64,000 nt of DNA. Origin: Paenibacillus graminis. GTDB lineage: Bacteria > Bacillota > Bacilli > Paenibacillales > Paenibacillaceae. The notes under the pieces were generated by a model. It made no database searches. It saw nothing but the letters and a program-made list of their open reading frames with translations, and was not told the origin of the DNA. This document shows, piece after piece, positions 8,320-16,612 of this stretch. A program made the translations under genes and the position numbers. Location: positions 2,852,001 through 2,916,000 of the forward strand of contig NZ_CP009287.1 in assembly GCF_000758705.1 (NCBI RefSeq), written 5' to 3'. The stretch's first letter is position 1, and every line of letters begins with the position of its first letter.

Positions 8320-9393
8320 TCACTTACGGAACGAAACCTCTCCTGGTGCAGAACCCAGCTTGGGGCTGTGTTCCGAAGTCAGCGTGTGCAGGGTGCCGCT
8401 GTCCTGCAGCGCTGCCAGCGGGAGATACCGCTGGCCTCCCGGACCGGAAGCAGCGTAGACAATGGCTGAACTGCCGGTTGCCGTGCTGGTGCCGGAGGTG
8501 TATAAACCCCAGCTCTGGCAACCGGTAATCATAAACGGAGATCCATACGCCTCATTACGGCCAGAGGACTGAAAGGCAAGGCTGCCGCCTGAAGCGAGAG
8601 CAAGCGCAAATTTGTCACCGCTGAGGGGAGTCAGCGGCGGTGCTGACAACCACAGCAAATCGGCATATGGATTATCCTGCCCCCCGGTCTGGTAGACAGG
8701 GAGGGGAGTAAGGCCGGTATTCAAACTGGATAATGCGCCAGTACCGGCGGATTTCGCATGAAGAATATCCTCCGCTTTATCTAAACTCCATGGCAGAATC
8801 TGTAATACTGAAGCGTTAATATACATTGTTTTGTTGTCTATCGTTAATTTCCATACCGGCAGCAGCGGAGCGTACAGTGCCGTAAGTTCAAAATTCCCGG
8901 AATTAGTAGACGGGATAAGTTCCTGCTGCACCAGAAACTGGTGCAGATCCTGCAAGCTGTAAGGGAGGCCGTAGCTTCCGGCTCCATATTCACTGAGCAT
9001 ATATCCGCCTTGCTCCTTGGCGGTAATAATCAAATAACCGATCCGCTGCTCACCATTCATGACATTCACCAGCCAGCTGTGGGTTCCCGGTCCCAGCGGA
9101 TAATACTTGGTGCCGGCATTTTTCCAGGCGGTGAAGGGCGGGTTGGCAGACAGCTTGCCAACGGTCAGACGGGCGAAGTCCTGCAGGGACTCCGGTGAAG
9201 CAATCGCTGTCATTTCAAGTATTGGCGCTGTGGCTTGGGAGACCGCCTGCGTAACGGTTACCCGGGTACCAGTAGCGGACAGCTCGGCAGGAAACGCAGA
9301 ACCCGCCGAGTAAAGGGTAAGTCCCAGACACAGACAGAGGAGGAGGCGTACACGTCGCCCGAGTCTGTCCTTCTGCCTTGCATTTATCTTCAT
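8320..9393 (-). CDS. Secreted protein of unknown function
   Basis: I do not recognise this 357-residue protein. It begins with a basic segment (KINARQKDRLGRRVR) and a hydrophobic stretch with LYSAGSAFPA, a good signal peptide with probable cleavage near residue 38. The mature part is rich in Ser, Thr, Gly and Leu, lacks further membrane segments and has no cysteine cluster. The aromatic HSWLVNVMNGEQRIGYLIIT segment suggests a beta-rich fold. I chose the second ATG (9393) because AAAGGTG sits eight bases before it; the ATG at 9411 has no site. It is monocistronic with its own terminator. Confidence 0.7.
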   Translation of the reverse strand: MKINARQKDRLGRRVRLLLCLCLGLTLYSAGSAFPAELSATGTRVTVTQAVSQATAPILEMTAIASPESLQDFARLTVGKLSANPPFTAWKNAGTKYYPLGPGTHSWLVNVMNGEQRIGYLIITAKEQGGYMLSEYGAGSYGLPYSLQDLHQFLVQQELIPSTNSGNFELTALYAPLLPVWKLTIDNKTMYINASVLQILPWSLDKAEDILHAKSAGTGALSSLNTGLTPLPVYQTGGQDNPYADLLWLSAPPLTPLSGDKFALALASGGSLAFQSSGRNEAYGSPFMITGCQSWGLYTSGTSTATGSSAIVYAASGPGGQRYLPLAALQDSGTLHTLTSEHSPKLGSAPGEVSFRK

Positions 9394-9549
9394 TTGTCGT
9401 TCACCTTTCATACAATATAAGGATTGTCACACGATTCAGCCTGCTTCTATTGTAGGGGACAAGCTCTAAAAAGACTGTTGCTTGCTGTCGCGCGGCCGTG
9501 CGGGAATTCCGCTGTTTTTTTGCCTGCTTTTAGCGAGCCGGGTCACATC

Positions 9550-10626
9550 TTATGTGCTCCGCAGGTTGAAGAGGCCATAGGTTACGGCGGAAACTGCAAT
9601 CTGCGGTTCATACTGCCAAGCCGTTTCCTTGCGCCGGCGGTTGTATTGTTCATGGATTGCCAGCCTTTTTTCCTCGTCCTGTTCTTTGAGCAGTTCCTCG
9701 TAGTATATGTCCACGATGCTCAGCTCCAGCCGCAGCCGTTCGCGTGCCTCCTCGGCCCAATTGTAGTCCATGAGCGCAAGCTTAGAGGTCAGATAACCCT
9801 CCAGCCGGCCGGCCCCGTCGGCAACAGTCAGCTCGGAAGGCTGAATGTGAATGTTCTCGGGCAGGCGCGGGGTCAGCTCGCGGGAGGCCAGTTTGGCCTC
9901 AAAGTCCGGGATGATCCGCCCGGAGGTGAGAGAGACGCCGATGAAATGCAGCTCCTCCCGCTTCAGGTCGCAGCTCATTTCCACCTTGTAGCAGACTGCA
10001 AGCCACGGTTCATAGGCTGCAGAGAACAAGGTCATCTTCTGTCTGCTTCCCGGGTCCTCAAAGAGCTGCAGGCATTTGCCCTCATCCCGGGCGGCCGCCC
10101 AGATCTGCCGCAGCCGCTTGCTGCCGTAGATGATGTCTTCGCGCCTGATCATGCCTGGACCGATCCGGGGCAGCGCCGGAACGAACCCGAAGAACCGGGC
10201 GAGGATGCTGTCCTGCGGATCAGCCGGGCCCCCCGGCGGTGCCGCAGATACCGGCGGCCCTCCGGCAGTGGCGCCGCCCGTATCTGCGGCGGCTTCCATC
10301 CCGTCCGCTCCGGCTCCGGCCGGCAGGCCCGCCGCACTTGCGGGGTTCCCCGGACGCAGCGGCCGGGAGGGTGGAGCCGCCTGCGCCGCGGCGGCCAGAT
10401 TGTCGTACTTCTCCGGCTCGAAGACGAAAGTGAACGACAGGGTCTCCGGGTCCACGCCTGTCCGCTCGACGAACCCCCAATAATACGGCCGGTCTGTGAG
10501 CATCCGGTCCGCGCGCGGCGAGAGCTTCACCGTTACATGCAGCGGCGACGCCTCGATAATCGAACACTCCGTTGCCTCGAGGTAATCCATCACATGCTTG
10601 CGTATTTCCTGTGCGGTGAGTGTCAT
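9550..10626 (-). CDS. yqhG: YqhG family protein
   Basis: A 358-residue member of the YqhG family. It keeps the N-terminal EIRKHVMDYLEATECSIIE and YYWGFVERTG regions and the C-terminal part with long helices (WAEEARERLRLELSIVD). Between about residues 80 and 135 it carries an Ala/Pro/Gly-rich low-complexity insertion of very high GC that makes it clearly longer than the Bacillus subtilis protein. The function is unknown. It overlaps the upstream helicase gene by four bases (ATGA), so the pair is translationally coupled. The same yqhH-yqhG pairing occurs in Bacillus next to gcvT, which is absent here. Confidence 0.85.
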   Translation of the reverse strand: MTLTAQEIRKHVMDYLEATECSIIEASPLHVTVKLSPRADRMLTDRPYYWGFVERTGVDPETLSFTFVFEPEKYDNLAAAAQAAPPSRPLRPGNPASAAGLPAGAGADGMEAAADTGGATAGGPPVSAAPPGGPADPQDSILARFFGFVPALPRIGPGMIRREDIIYGSKRLRQIWAAARDEGKCLQLFEDPGSRQKMTLFSAAYEPWLAVCYKVEMSCDLKREELHFIGVSLTSGRIIPDFEAKLASRELTPRLPENIHIQPSELTVADGAGRLEGYLTSKLALMDYNWAEEARERLRLELSIVDIYYEELLKEQDEEKRLAIHEQYNRRRKETAWQYEPQIAVSAVTYGLFNLRST

Positions 10627-12368
10627 GCTTCAGCCTCCTGTCCGTCCCGCACCCCGTGGGTCAGCTCACTCAGCGAATCGCCTATGTGATCCAGCCCGCT
10701 GCGCAGCTCCTCGTCGCTGCGGGCTTCCAGCATGATCTTATAGAGGCTTTTTTCCAGCGATTCCTTCTTCTCAAAGCGTTCCAGAATCACATCCAGCCCC
10801 CCGATCACCATCTCGAACATGTTGATTTTCTCATGCAGCAGATGAAGAATATGCTCCTCAATGGTGCCTTCCGTAGAAAGATTGTAGATCACCACATCAT
10901 TCTCCTGTCCCAGCCGGTGCACCCGGCCTATCCGCTGCTCGACACGCATCGGGTTCCAGGGCAGATCGAAATTAATCATATGGTGGCAGAACTGCAGGTT
11001 GATGCCCTCGCCCCCGGCTTCCGTGGCAATCATCACCTGGGCGCGGCCGCGGAAGAGATCCATCATCCAGTCTTTTTTGCCCCGGTTCATGCCGCCGGAG
11101 TAGGTGACGCACTGGAGCCCGTGCTCGCGGAAATACTGGAGGAGATACTCCTGGGTCGCACGGTATTCAGTGAAGACAATCACCTTTTCGTTCATTTCCC
11201 GGATCAGCTCCATGGCTTTCTCCGCTTTTGTGTTGCTCTTGACGGTGCGGATGGTCTGAAGCAGCTCCATCATCCGGTCACGCTTGGGAGAGTCCGCCGG
11301 AAGCTTTTTGATCAGATTGACGAGGGTGATGAAGACAGCATCCCGGCTGCTGCACACCTCCCGCTGAAGCGTTACCAGAGAGAGCATGCTGCTGAGATTG
11401 CCGCCAGCCTCCTGATATTGGTCTTTGACAAAAGCGGTGACACCGTCATATAATACTTTTTCCTCCGGTGAGAGCGTGAGCGGTATATTGCGCACTTTGC
11501 GCTTCGTGAAGGTGACCGGACCTTCGCCGCGGCGGTTGCGGATCATGACCTTGGAGAGCTCGTCCCGCAGCTGGACTTCATTCTTCGGCTGGCGCTTGTC
11601 CACCACGAAATTAGCGGCAAAGTCCCCCTGGTTTCCCAGCTGGCCCGGCTTCAGCAGCGTAATCAGATTGAACAGCTCACCGAGATCGTTTTGAACCGGA
11701 GTTGCGGTGAGCAGCAGGCAGTATTTTTTGCGCAGCTGCTGGACGAACAGGTAGTTGGTGGATTTCTTGTTCTTGAGCTTATGGGCTTCATCGATAATCA
11801 GCATGTCGTATTCATTATTCAGCAGCATTTCCTTATGGGGGTCACGCTTGGCGGTATCCATGGAGGCGACCACAATGTCGTTGCCCCAGGAGTAGGATTT
11901 TTTCTGGGCTACAGCGGAAATCCCGAATTTGTTGTTCAGCTCACGCACCCATTGCAGCACCAGTGAAGCGGGAACGAGAATGAGCACCTTGGCTACAAGC
12001 CCCCGTACCAGATATTCCTTCAGCACAAGCCCGGCTTCAATCGTTTTGCCAAGCCCGACCTCATCGGCGAGAATCGCGCGGCCTGACATTTGGAACAGTA
12101 CTTTATGAGCAGTATCGAGCTGGTGGGGGAGCGGGGACAGCCCGGACAGATGCTTCATGCACTGCAGCTCATCAAAGCTGGTTACAAGCCCGGACTTTTC
12201 CCCCTCAATGGCCAGTCTGGATAATCTCCAGTCACCCCAAGGTCCGCCTTTGTCCAGCCTTGACTCTAAATCATTCAGCCAGTTTCGTTCAAAAGACAGG
12301 GGAACAGGAAGCAGGGGGGCCGGGGTACCCGTTTCTTCGGGCAAGGGATTGCGGAATAATTGCGTCAT
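10623..12368 (-). CDS. yqhH: SNF2-family DEAD/DEAH-box helicase (YqhH)
   Basis: A 581-residue Swi2/Snf2 ATPase. Motif I DEVGLGKT (K108), motif II DEAH (193-196), motif III LLTATPVQN and, in the C-terminal RecA lobe, motifs V and VI (GGEGINLQF, WNPMRVEQRIGRVHRLGQ) are all intact. Such proteins translocate on double-stranded DNA or RNA polymerase complexes; RapA-like remodelling is a reasonable analogy, but the role of YqhH is not established. A strong GGAGGAGG precedes the ATG. It is the first gene of a two-gene operon with yqhG. Confidence 0.88.
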   Translation of the reverse strand: MTQLFRNPLPEETGTPAPLLPVPLSFERNWLNDLESRLDKGGPWGDWRLSRLAIEGEKSGLVTSFDELQCMKHLSGLSPLPHQLDTAHKVLFQMSGRAILADEVGLGKTIEAGLVLKEYLVRGLVAKVLILVPASLVLQWVRELNNKFGISAVAQKKSYSWGNDIVVASMDTAKRDPHKEMLLNNEYDMLIIDEAHKLKNKKSTNYLFVQQLRKKYCLLLTATPVQNDLGELFNLITLLKPGQLGNQGDFAANFVVDKRQPKNEVQLRDELSKVMIRNRRGEGPVTFTKRKVRNIPLTLSPEEKVLYDGVTAFVKDQYQEAGGNLSSMLSLVTLQREVCSSRDAVFITLVNLIKKLPADSPKRDRMMELLQTIRTVKSNTKAEKAMELIREMNEKVIVFTEYRATQEYLLQYFREHGLQCVTYSGGMNRGKKDWMMDLFRGRAQVMIATEAGGEGINLQFCHHMINFDLPWNPMRVEQRIGRVHRLGQENDVVIYNLSTEGTIEEHILHLLHEKINMFEMVIGGLDVILERFEKKESLEKSLYKIMLEARSDEELRSGLDHIGDSLSELTHGVRDGQEAEA

Positions 12369-12484
12369 GTTGCAGCCTCCTCCGGTGCTTGGTTCATATC
12401 GGACACGTAGCAGTAGTATGCTCTTAAAAGAGAGAATTCATAACCTGCTATTTTCGGCCGGATGTTGTAAAATAGCGAGCAAGA

Positions 12485-12531
12485 GGGAGTAAAAGTGCCA
12501 TCTTTTGCCGATATTTCGGCGAGATGCTCCC
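12485..12531. repeat. Nested palindromic element upstream of yqhH
   Basis: Three nested inverted repeats: GGGAG...CTCCC outside, CATC...GATG in the middle, and GCCGA...TCGGC inside around a TATT core. No T run follows on either strand, so it does not look like a simple terminator. It could be a leader structure or a dispersed intergenic repeat. Confidence 0.5.
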
Positions 12532-12659
12532 ATTTTCGAAAAAGACCTTCCACACAATATGTGGTATAGTTGAAAAGCTGACTGACACCATATATTGTTA
12601 CAAATGCTTGAAATATTTGATTACGGCGGGAATTTTGCGGTTATTTTTTATTGACAAGG

Positions 12660-12707
12660 GAAACTTTCGGAGTACACGCCGGCTGCGGCGGTTACCCGCA
12701 AAGTTTC
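12660..12707 (+). other. Long imperfect hairpin in the nrdJ upstream region
   Basis: Paired arms read outward to inward: GAAACTTT with AAAGTTTC, CGG with CCG, GTA with TAC, and CGCCG with CGGCG around a GCTG loop. About 19 bp are broken only by an unpaired A, an unpaired C and a 2x2 mismatch. It lies about 90 bases before the nrdJ start and no T run follows, so it is a candidate leader RNA element or operator. A TTGACA at 12651 directly precedes it but has no -10 partner. Confidence 0.55.
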
Positions 12708-12798
12708 TGCTGGAATATAGGGGTTTATAGATACAGTGCCATGAGGCATCCTTGTATTTCATGGTTTTACATATCACATTATCCGGGAGGTTTTTCTA

Positions 12799-15447
12799 TT
12801 GAGTACAGTGGAACGCAAACAGCGTCTTGAAGGTCTGAGCGAAAAAATATTTTTGGACCGCTACGCCTGGAAGGATGCGGACAGCAACAATGCCAAGGTA
12901 GGCGATGTGGTGCTGGTGTTGACCAAAGATGATCCGAAATTCCCTACCAAGGAAGTCGGAGAAATTGTAGAACGGAACGGACGCACTGTTACGGTAAAGA
13001 CACGCAGCGGCGAGCTTGTACAATCTGATGTAGAGAAGCTGACGCTTAACATAGAGAAGACCCCGGAAGAAATGTGGGACCGGCTTGCGTCCGCCATGGC
13101 CTCCGTAGAGTCAACCCCTGAGCTTCAGGAAGAGTGGACAGGCAAATTCCGTTCGATTCTGGATGACTGGAAGCTCGTTCCGGGCGGCCGGATTGCCGCA
13201 GGTGCCGGAGCAAGCGAAGAACTGACCCTGTTCAACTGCTATGTTGTGCCTTCGCCAAAAGACAGCCGGGGCGGCATCATGCAGACGCTGTCTGAAATGA
13301 CCGAAATTATGGCCCGCGGCGGCGGTGTTGGCATCAACCTGTCCTCGCTGCGTCCGCGCCGCGCTATTGTCAGAGGCGTTAACGGTTCGTCCAGCGGCTC
13401 CGTATCCTGGGGCGGACTGTTCAGCTACACGACCGGACTGATTGAGCAGGGCGGAAGCCGCCGCGGCGCGCTGATGCTGATGATCAATGACTGGCATCCC
13501 GATGTTGTCGATTTCATCACCGTGAAGCAGACCATGGGCCAGGTGACGAATGCTAACCTGTCGGTATGCGTGAGCAACTCTTTTATGAAGGCTGTGAAGG
13601 AGGATCTGGACTGGGAACTGGTCTTCCCGGATACCACCGATCCTGACTATGATACGGTTTGGGACGGCGATCTGGATAAATGGAAGGCTGACGGTCGCGC
13701 AGTCATTCCTTATCGCACGGTTAAGGCCCGCGATGTCTGGCATACCATTATTGAATCGGCCTGGAAATCGGCTGAGCCGGGCGTCGTATTCATGGAATAC
13801 TACAACCAGATGTCCAACAGCTGGTACTTCAACCCGATTATCTGCACGAATCCGTGCGGGGAGCAGGGGCTGCCGGGCTGGGGCGTATGCAATCTGTCCG
13901 CCGTCAACCTCTCCAAGTTCTATGATGCGGAGAATCATGATGTGGATTGGGCGGATCTGGCGACGACTACCCGCTATTCCGTCCGTTTCCTGGACAACGT
14001 CATTGACAAGACACCGTATCACTTCCCGGAGAATGAAGCCAACCAGCGCAAAGAACGCCGCGTAGGTCTGGGAACCATGGGCCTGGCCGAGCTGATGATC
14101 AAGCTGAACATCCGCTACGGCAGCCCCGAATCCTTGGAGTTCCTGGACAAGCTCTACGGCTTCATGGCCCGGGAAGCCTACCTGGCCTCGTCCGAAATTG
14201 CCGGTGAGAAGGGATCGTTCCAGGCTTTTGACACAGAGAAATATCTGCTCAGCGGATTCATGAAAAATATTACCGAAACCTACCCTGAAGTGGGTGATTC
14301 GATCCGTAAGAACGGCATGCGCAACGTTACCGTTATTACTCAGGCCCCTACAGGCAGTACGGGTACTATGGTTGGTACATCGACCGGCATCGAGCCTTAT
14401 TTTGCCTTCAAATACTTCCGTCAGAGCCGTCTCGGCTACGACGAGCAGTTTGTGCCGATTGCCCAGGAATGGCTGGAAGCCCATCCGGGTGAAGAGCTTC
14501 CCGACTACTTCGTAACGTCGATGGACCTGTCGGCCAAGGATCATATCCGCGCTCAGGCGGCAATCCAGCGCTGGGTGGACAGCTCGATCTCCAAAACGGC
14601 GAACTGCCCGTCCGACTTCACCGTGGAGGAAACGGCAGAGCTGTATGAAATGGCCTTCGATCTGGGCTGCAAAGGCGTAACGATCTACCGTGACGGCAGC
14701 CGTGACGTACAGGTGCTGGAAACCTCGAAGAAGGAAGAGAAGAAGGATACTCCGGCAGTGGAAGCCGCAGCTCCGGAAGCAGAACCCGCTGCACCGGCTG
14801 TAACAGCCAGCGCAGTTGGGGCTGCAGCTCCTGCGCCGCAGGTAAGCGCAGTGGACAAACAATACAAAAAACGCCCGCAAGTGCTGCGCGGTGCTACCTA
14901 TAAGATCAACACGCCATTCGGCATGGCGTATATCACCATCAATGACCTGGACGGCATTCCGGCCGAAATCTTCCTGAATGTCGGCAAAGCCGGCTCCGAC
15001 GTCTTCGCCATGGCCGAAGCGCTGGGCCGTGTCTGCTCGCTGTTCCTCCGCTACGGCGACCACGGCGAGAAGGTTGAGCTGCTGATCAAGCATCTCAAGG
15101 GCATCGGCGGCTCCGGCGCCATCGGCTTCGGCGCGAACCGCGTCGAGTCCATCGCCGACGCGGTAGCCAAAGCCCTGGAAACCCATGTGCTGAACAACGC
15201 CCATGACGACCATGTGCCCGCTCCAATCGCGGCCACCCTGGAGCTTGATTTCAACGAAGCGCTCAGCGCCGAGCTGAAATCAAGCGTTCCAGCGGCAGCT
15301 TCGGCCGATGACGGCCACGGCGGCCACAGTGCGCACAGCCACGCCACCGCCTCCCGCGACCTCTGCCCATCCTGCGGCAGCGCCTCGCTGATCAACATCG
15401 AAGGCTGCAAGACCTGCAGCAATTGCGGGTATAGCCGGTGCGGGTAA
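12799..15447 (+). CDS. nrdJ: Vitamin B12-dependent (class II) ribonucleoside-diphosphate reductase
   Basis: An 882-residue NrdJ, which reduces ribonucleotides using adenosylcobalamin to make a thiyl radical. Visible are C147 (FNCYVV) and C364 (GVCNLS) as the probable redox pair and C353 in NPCGE as the radical cysteine; the 11-residue spacing of the last two matches the class. Catalytic N and E flank C353. After an Ala/Pro linker (about 640-690) comes a TSCPD domain, then a C-terminal zinc-ribbon-like CPSC...CSNCGYSRC. The start is TTG, eight bases after GGGAGG. Monocistronic, with a bidirectional terminator downstream. Confidence 0.95.
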   Translation: MSTVERKQRLEGLSEKIFLDRYAWKDADSNNAKVGDVVLVLTKDDPKFPTKEVGEIVERNGRTVTVKTRSGELVQSDVEKLTLNIEKTPEEMWDRLASAMASVESTPELQEEWTGKFRSILDDWKLVPGGRIAAGAGASEELTLFNCYVVPSPKDSRGGIMQTLSEMTEIMARGGGVGINLSSLRPRRAIVRGVNGSSSGSVSWGGLFSYTTGLIEQGGSRRGALMLMINDWHPDVVDFITVKQTMGQVTNANLSVCVSNSFMKAVKEDLDWELVFPDTTDPDYDTVWDGDLDKWKADGRAVIPYRTVKARDVWHTIIESAWKSAEPGVVFMEYYNQMSNSWYFNPIICTNPCGEQGLPGWGVCNLSAVNLSKFYDAENHDVDWADLATTTRYSVRFLDNVIDKTPYHFPENEANQRKERRVGLGTMGLAELMIKLNIRYGSPESLEFLDKLYGFMAREAYLASSEIAGEKGSFQAFDTEKYLLSGFMKNITETYPEVGDSIRKNGMRNVTVITQAPTGSTGTMVGTSTGIEPYFAFKYFRQSRLGYDEQFVPIAQEWLEAHPGEELPDYFVTSMDLSAKDHIRAQAAIQRWVDSSISKTANCPSDFTVEETAELYEMAFDLGCKGVTIYRDGSRDVQVLETSKKEEKKDTPAVEAAAPEAEPAAPAVTASAVGAAAPAPQVSAVDKQYKKRPQVLRGATYKINTPFGMAYITINDLDGIPAEIFLNVGKAGSDVFAMAEALGRVCSLFLRYGDHGEKVELLIKHLKGIGGSGAIGFGANRVESIADAVAKALETHVLNNAHDDHVPAPIAATLELDFNEALSAELKSSVPAAASADDGHGGHSAHSHATASRDLCPSCGSASLINIEGCKTCSNCGYSRCG

Positions 15448-15648
15448 GGATAAGGGCTTAGGCAGATATACACGCATATGTGGTGGATCACCAAAGCTGC
15501 AAAAACGGCCACAAATGATAATAAAAGTGGATCATGAAAGATGATAATCGATTAATCTATTTAATAGAATGCATAAATATTCAAGTGAGTTTTTTTATGC
15601 ATTTAAACGCATTGAAATTAGCGGCTTTGATTTTTTTAAATGAACACA

Positions 15649-15690
15649 ATAAAAGTCCCGATTAGGAATTTCCTATATCGGGACTTTTAT
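15649..15690. terminator. Bidirectional terminator between nrdJ and the cupin gene
   Basis: A 14-bp perfect stem (ATAAAAGTCCCGAT at 15649-15662, ATCGGGACTTTTAT at 15677-15690). The loop itself contains a further AGGAA/TTCCT palindrome. Both strands end in short T runs, suiting convergent nrdJ and cupin transcripts. Confidence 0.8.
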
Positions 15691-15707
15691 AATGTGATAA
15701 ATAATGT

Positions 15708-16106
15708 TTATAAACTACCATACCATGCGTCATCGACAGGCTCTAACCATTCGGTTTCGCCTGGTGTAATAGCCAGATGGACAAACCAGCTGTCTTGGGT
15801 AGCACCATGCCAATGCTTCACATTTGGTGCAATATTAATTACGTCACCAGTTTTAAGCAACTGTGCAGGTTTTCCTTCTTCCTGATACCAACCCTCACCA
15901 CCTGTAACTAATAAAACCTGTCCAACTTTATGTGAATGCCAGTTATTACGGGCGCCGGGGGCAAAGGTCACATTTCCGATCGGGGCATTTAAAGGAGTTG
16001 GATCAGTAAAGACCATTTGTAAATAAGCATCGCCGATAAAATTAGCTTCAACTTTTTTTCCTAATGGAAAAATGGTGCTGCCCTTTAATTGTTCATTTGA
16101 CATCAT
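15708..16106 (-). CDS. Cupin domain protein
   Basis: A 132-residue single-domain cupin. Motif 1 is NNWHSHKVGQVLLVTGGEGWYQ and motif 2 is IAPNVKHWHGA, giving the three-histidine metal site typical of these small beta-barrels. It is downstream of a carboxymuconolactone-decarboxylase-like gene on the same strand (17-base gap), a pairing seen in many Firmicutes stress loci; the activity is unknown. I place the start at the ATG at 16106, six bases after AGAGAGG. The ATG at 16112 abuts the Shine-Dalgarno itself and is unlikely. It probably belongs to the AdhR-like regulon through the promoter at 16486-16516. Confidence 0.88.
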   Translation of the reverse strand: MMSNEQLKGSTIFPLGKKVEANFIGDAYLQMVFTDPTPLNAPIGNVTFAPGARNNWHSHKVGQVLLVTGGEGWYQEEGKPAQLLKTGDVINIAPNVKHWHGATQDSWFVHLAITPGETEWLEPVDDAWYGSL

Positions 16107-16123
16107 GGACATCCTCTCTATTT

Positions 16124-16444
16124 TTATTCTTTATAGATTTCCTTAGCGATGTTAAAAGAAGACCAAGCTTTGGGCCAACCGGCATAGAACGAAAGGTGTG
16201 TAATGATCTCGGCAATTTCTTCTTGGGTAATTCCATTTGCTTTCGCTTTATGAAGATGTGGAGTTAACTGTTCAAAGTTTCCTCCTGTGATTAGAGCTGC
16301 TACTGTAATCATGCTGCGATCGCGGGGAGAAAGTTCTTCCTCCCTTGACCAAACCTCACCAAACAATACATCATCGTTCAGTTCAGCAAATTTAGGTGCA
16401 AATTCTCCCAGCTTGTCTCTTCCTGCAGTTTGTTTCTCTGCCAT
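16124..16444 (-). CDS. Carboxymuconolactone decarboxylase (CMD) family protein
   Basis: A 106-residue all-helical CMD/AhpD-fold protein. The family signature RDRSMITVAALITGGNFEQLTPHL lies in the middle, followed by NGITQEEIAEIITHLSFYAGWP. There is no CxxC, so it is not a classical AhpD peroxidase component; metabolic or stress roles are assumed for such members. The start at 16444 follows GGAGG by nine bases; earlier in-frame starts have no site. It is the first gene of a pair with the cupin, transcribed from a MerR-type promoter just upstream. Confidence 0.88.
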   Translation of the reverse strand: MAEKQTAGRDKLGEFAPKFAELNDDVLFGEVWSREEELSPRDRSMITVAALITGGNFEQLTPHLHKAKANGITQEEIAEIITHLSFYAGWPKAWSSFNIAKEIYKE

Positions 16445-16485
16445 TGTTACCATCCTCCATTCATGTATTAGCTGCAACATCATCT

Positions 16486-16516
16486 AGTGTACAACTTCAA
16501 GTGGACTTTAACGCAA
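16486..16516 (-). promoter_or_regulatory. AdhR-like MerR promoter for the CMD-cupin pair
   Basis: On the minus strand, -35 TTGCGT (16511-16516) and -10 TACACT (16486-16491) have a 19-bp spacer. The spacer carries the imperfect dyad TTAAAGT/ACTTGAA, related to the three other boxes of this regulon. Confidence 0.72.
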
Positions 16517-16558
16517 GTAGAGATCAATAATTATCGATCTATTCGTGCCCGAAAATAT

Positions 16559-16589
16559 TTGACTTCAAGTTAACTTTAAGTTGTAAGCT
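16559..16589 (+). promoter_or_regulatory. AdhR-like MerR promoter for the DUF3737 gene
   Basis: -35 TTGACT (16559-16564), a 19-bp spacer containing the dyad CTTCAAGTT/AACTTTAAG, and -10 TAAGCT (16584-16589). It is arranged divergently to the CMD promoter about 45 bases away. Confidence 0.82.
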
Positions 16590-16612
16590 GATCTGAGACA
16601 GGGGGATTAGCA

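Larger units (their letters stand above)
12369..12798. other. Divergent intergenic region yqhH/nrdJ, 430 bases
   Basis: It holds the promoters of yqhH (left) and nrdJ (right) and two structured elements listed separately (12485-12531 and 12660-12707). I looked for the conserved boxes of an adenosylcobalamin riboswitch, expected for a B12-dependent enzyme, and did not find them. Confidence 0.6.

Noticed and set aside
9424..10689. A 421-codon plus-strand frame
   Set aside because: Antisense to yqhG/yqhH, rich in Arg, Pro and Gly, no ribosome site and no recognisable domain.
12651..12656. TTGACA as an nrdJ -35 box
   Set aside because: No acceptable -10 lies 15-20 bases downstream; the region is the GC-rich hairpin instead.
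12369..12798. Adenosylcobalamin riboswitch upstream of nrdJ
   Set aside because: Expected by function, but the conserved B12-box-like and GCCACTG-type segments are not present.
13111..15213. A 700-codon open frame on the minus strand
   Set aside because: It lies entirely antisense to nrdJ, whose motifs are intact; the protein looks like nonsense with no family pattern. High-GC codon bias produces such frames.
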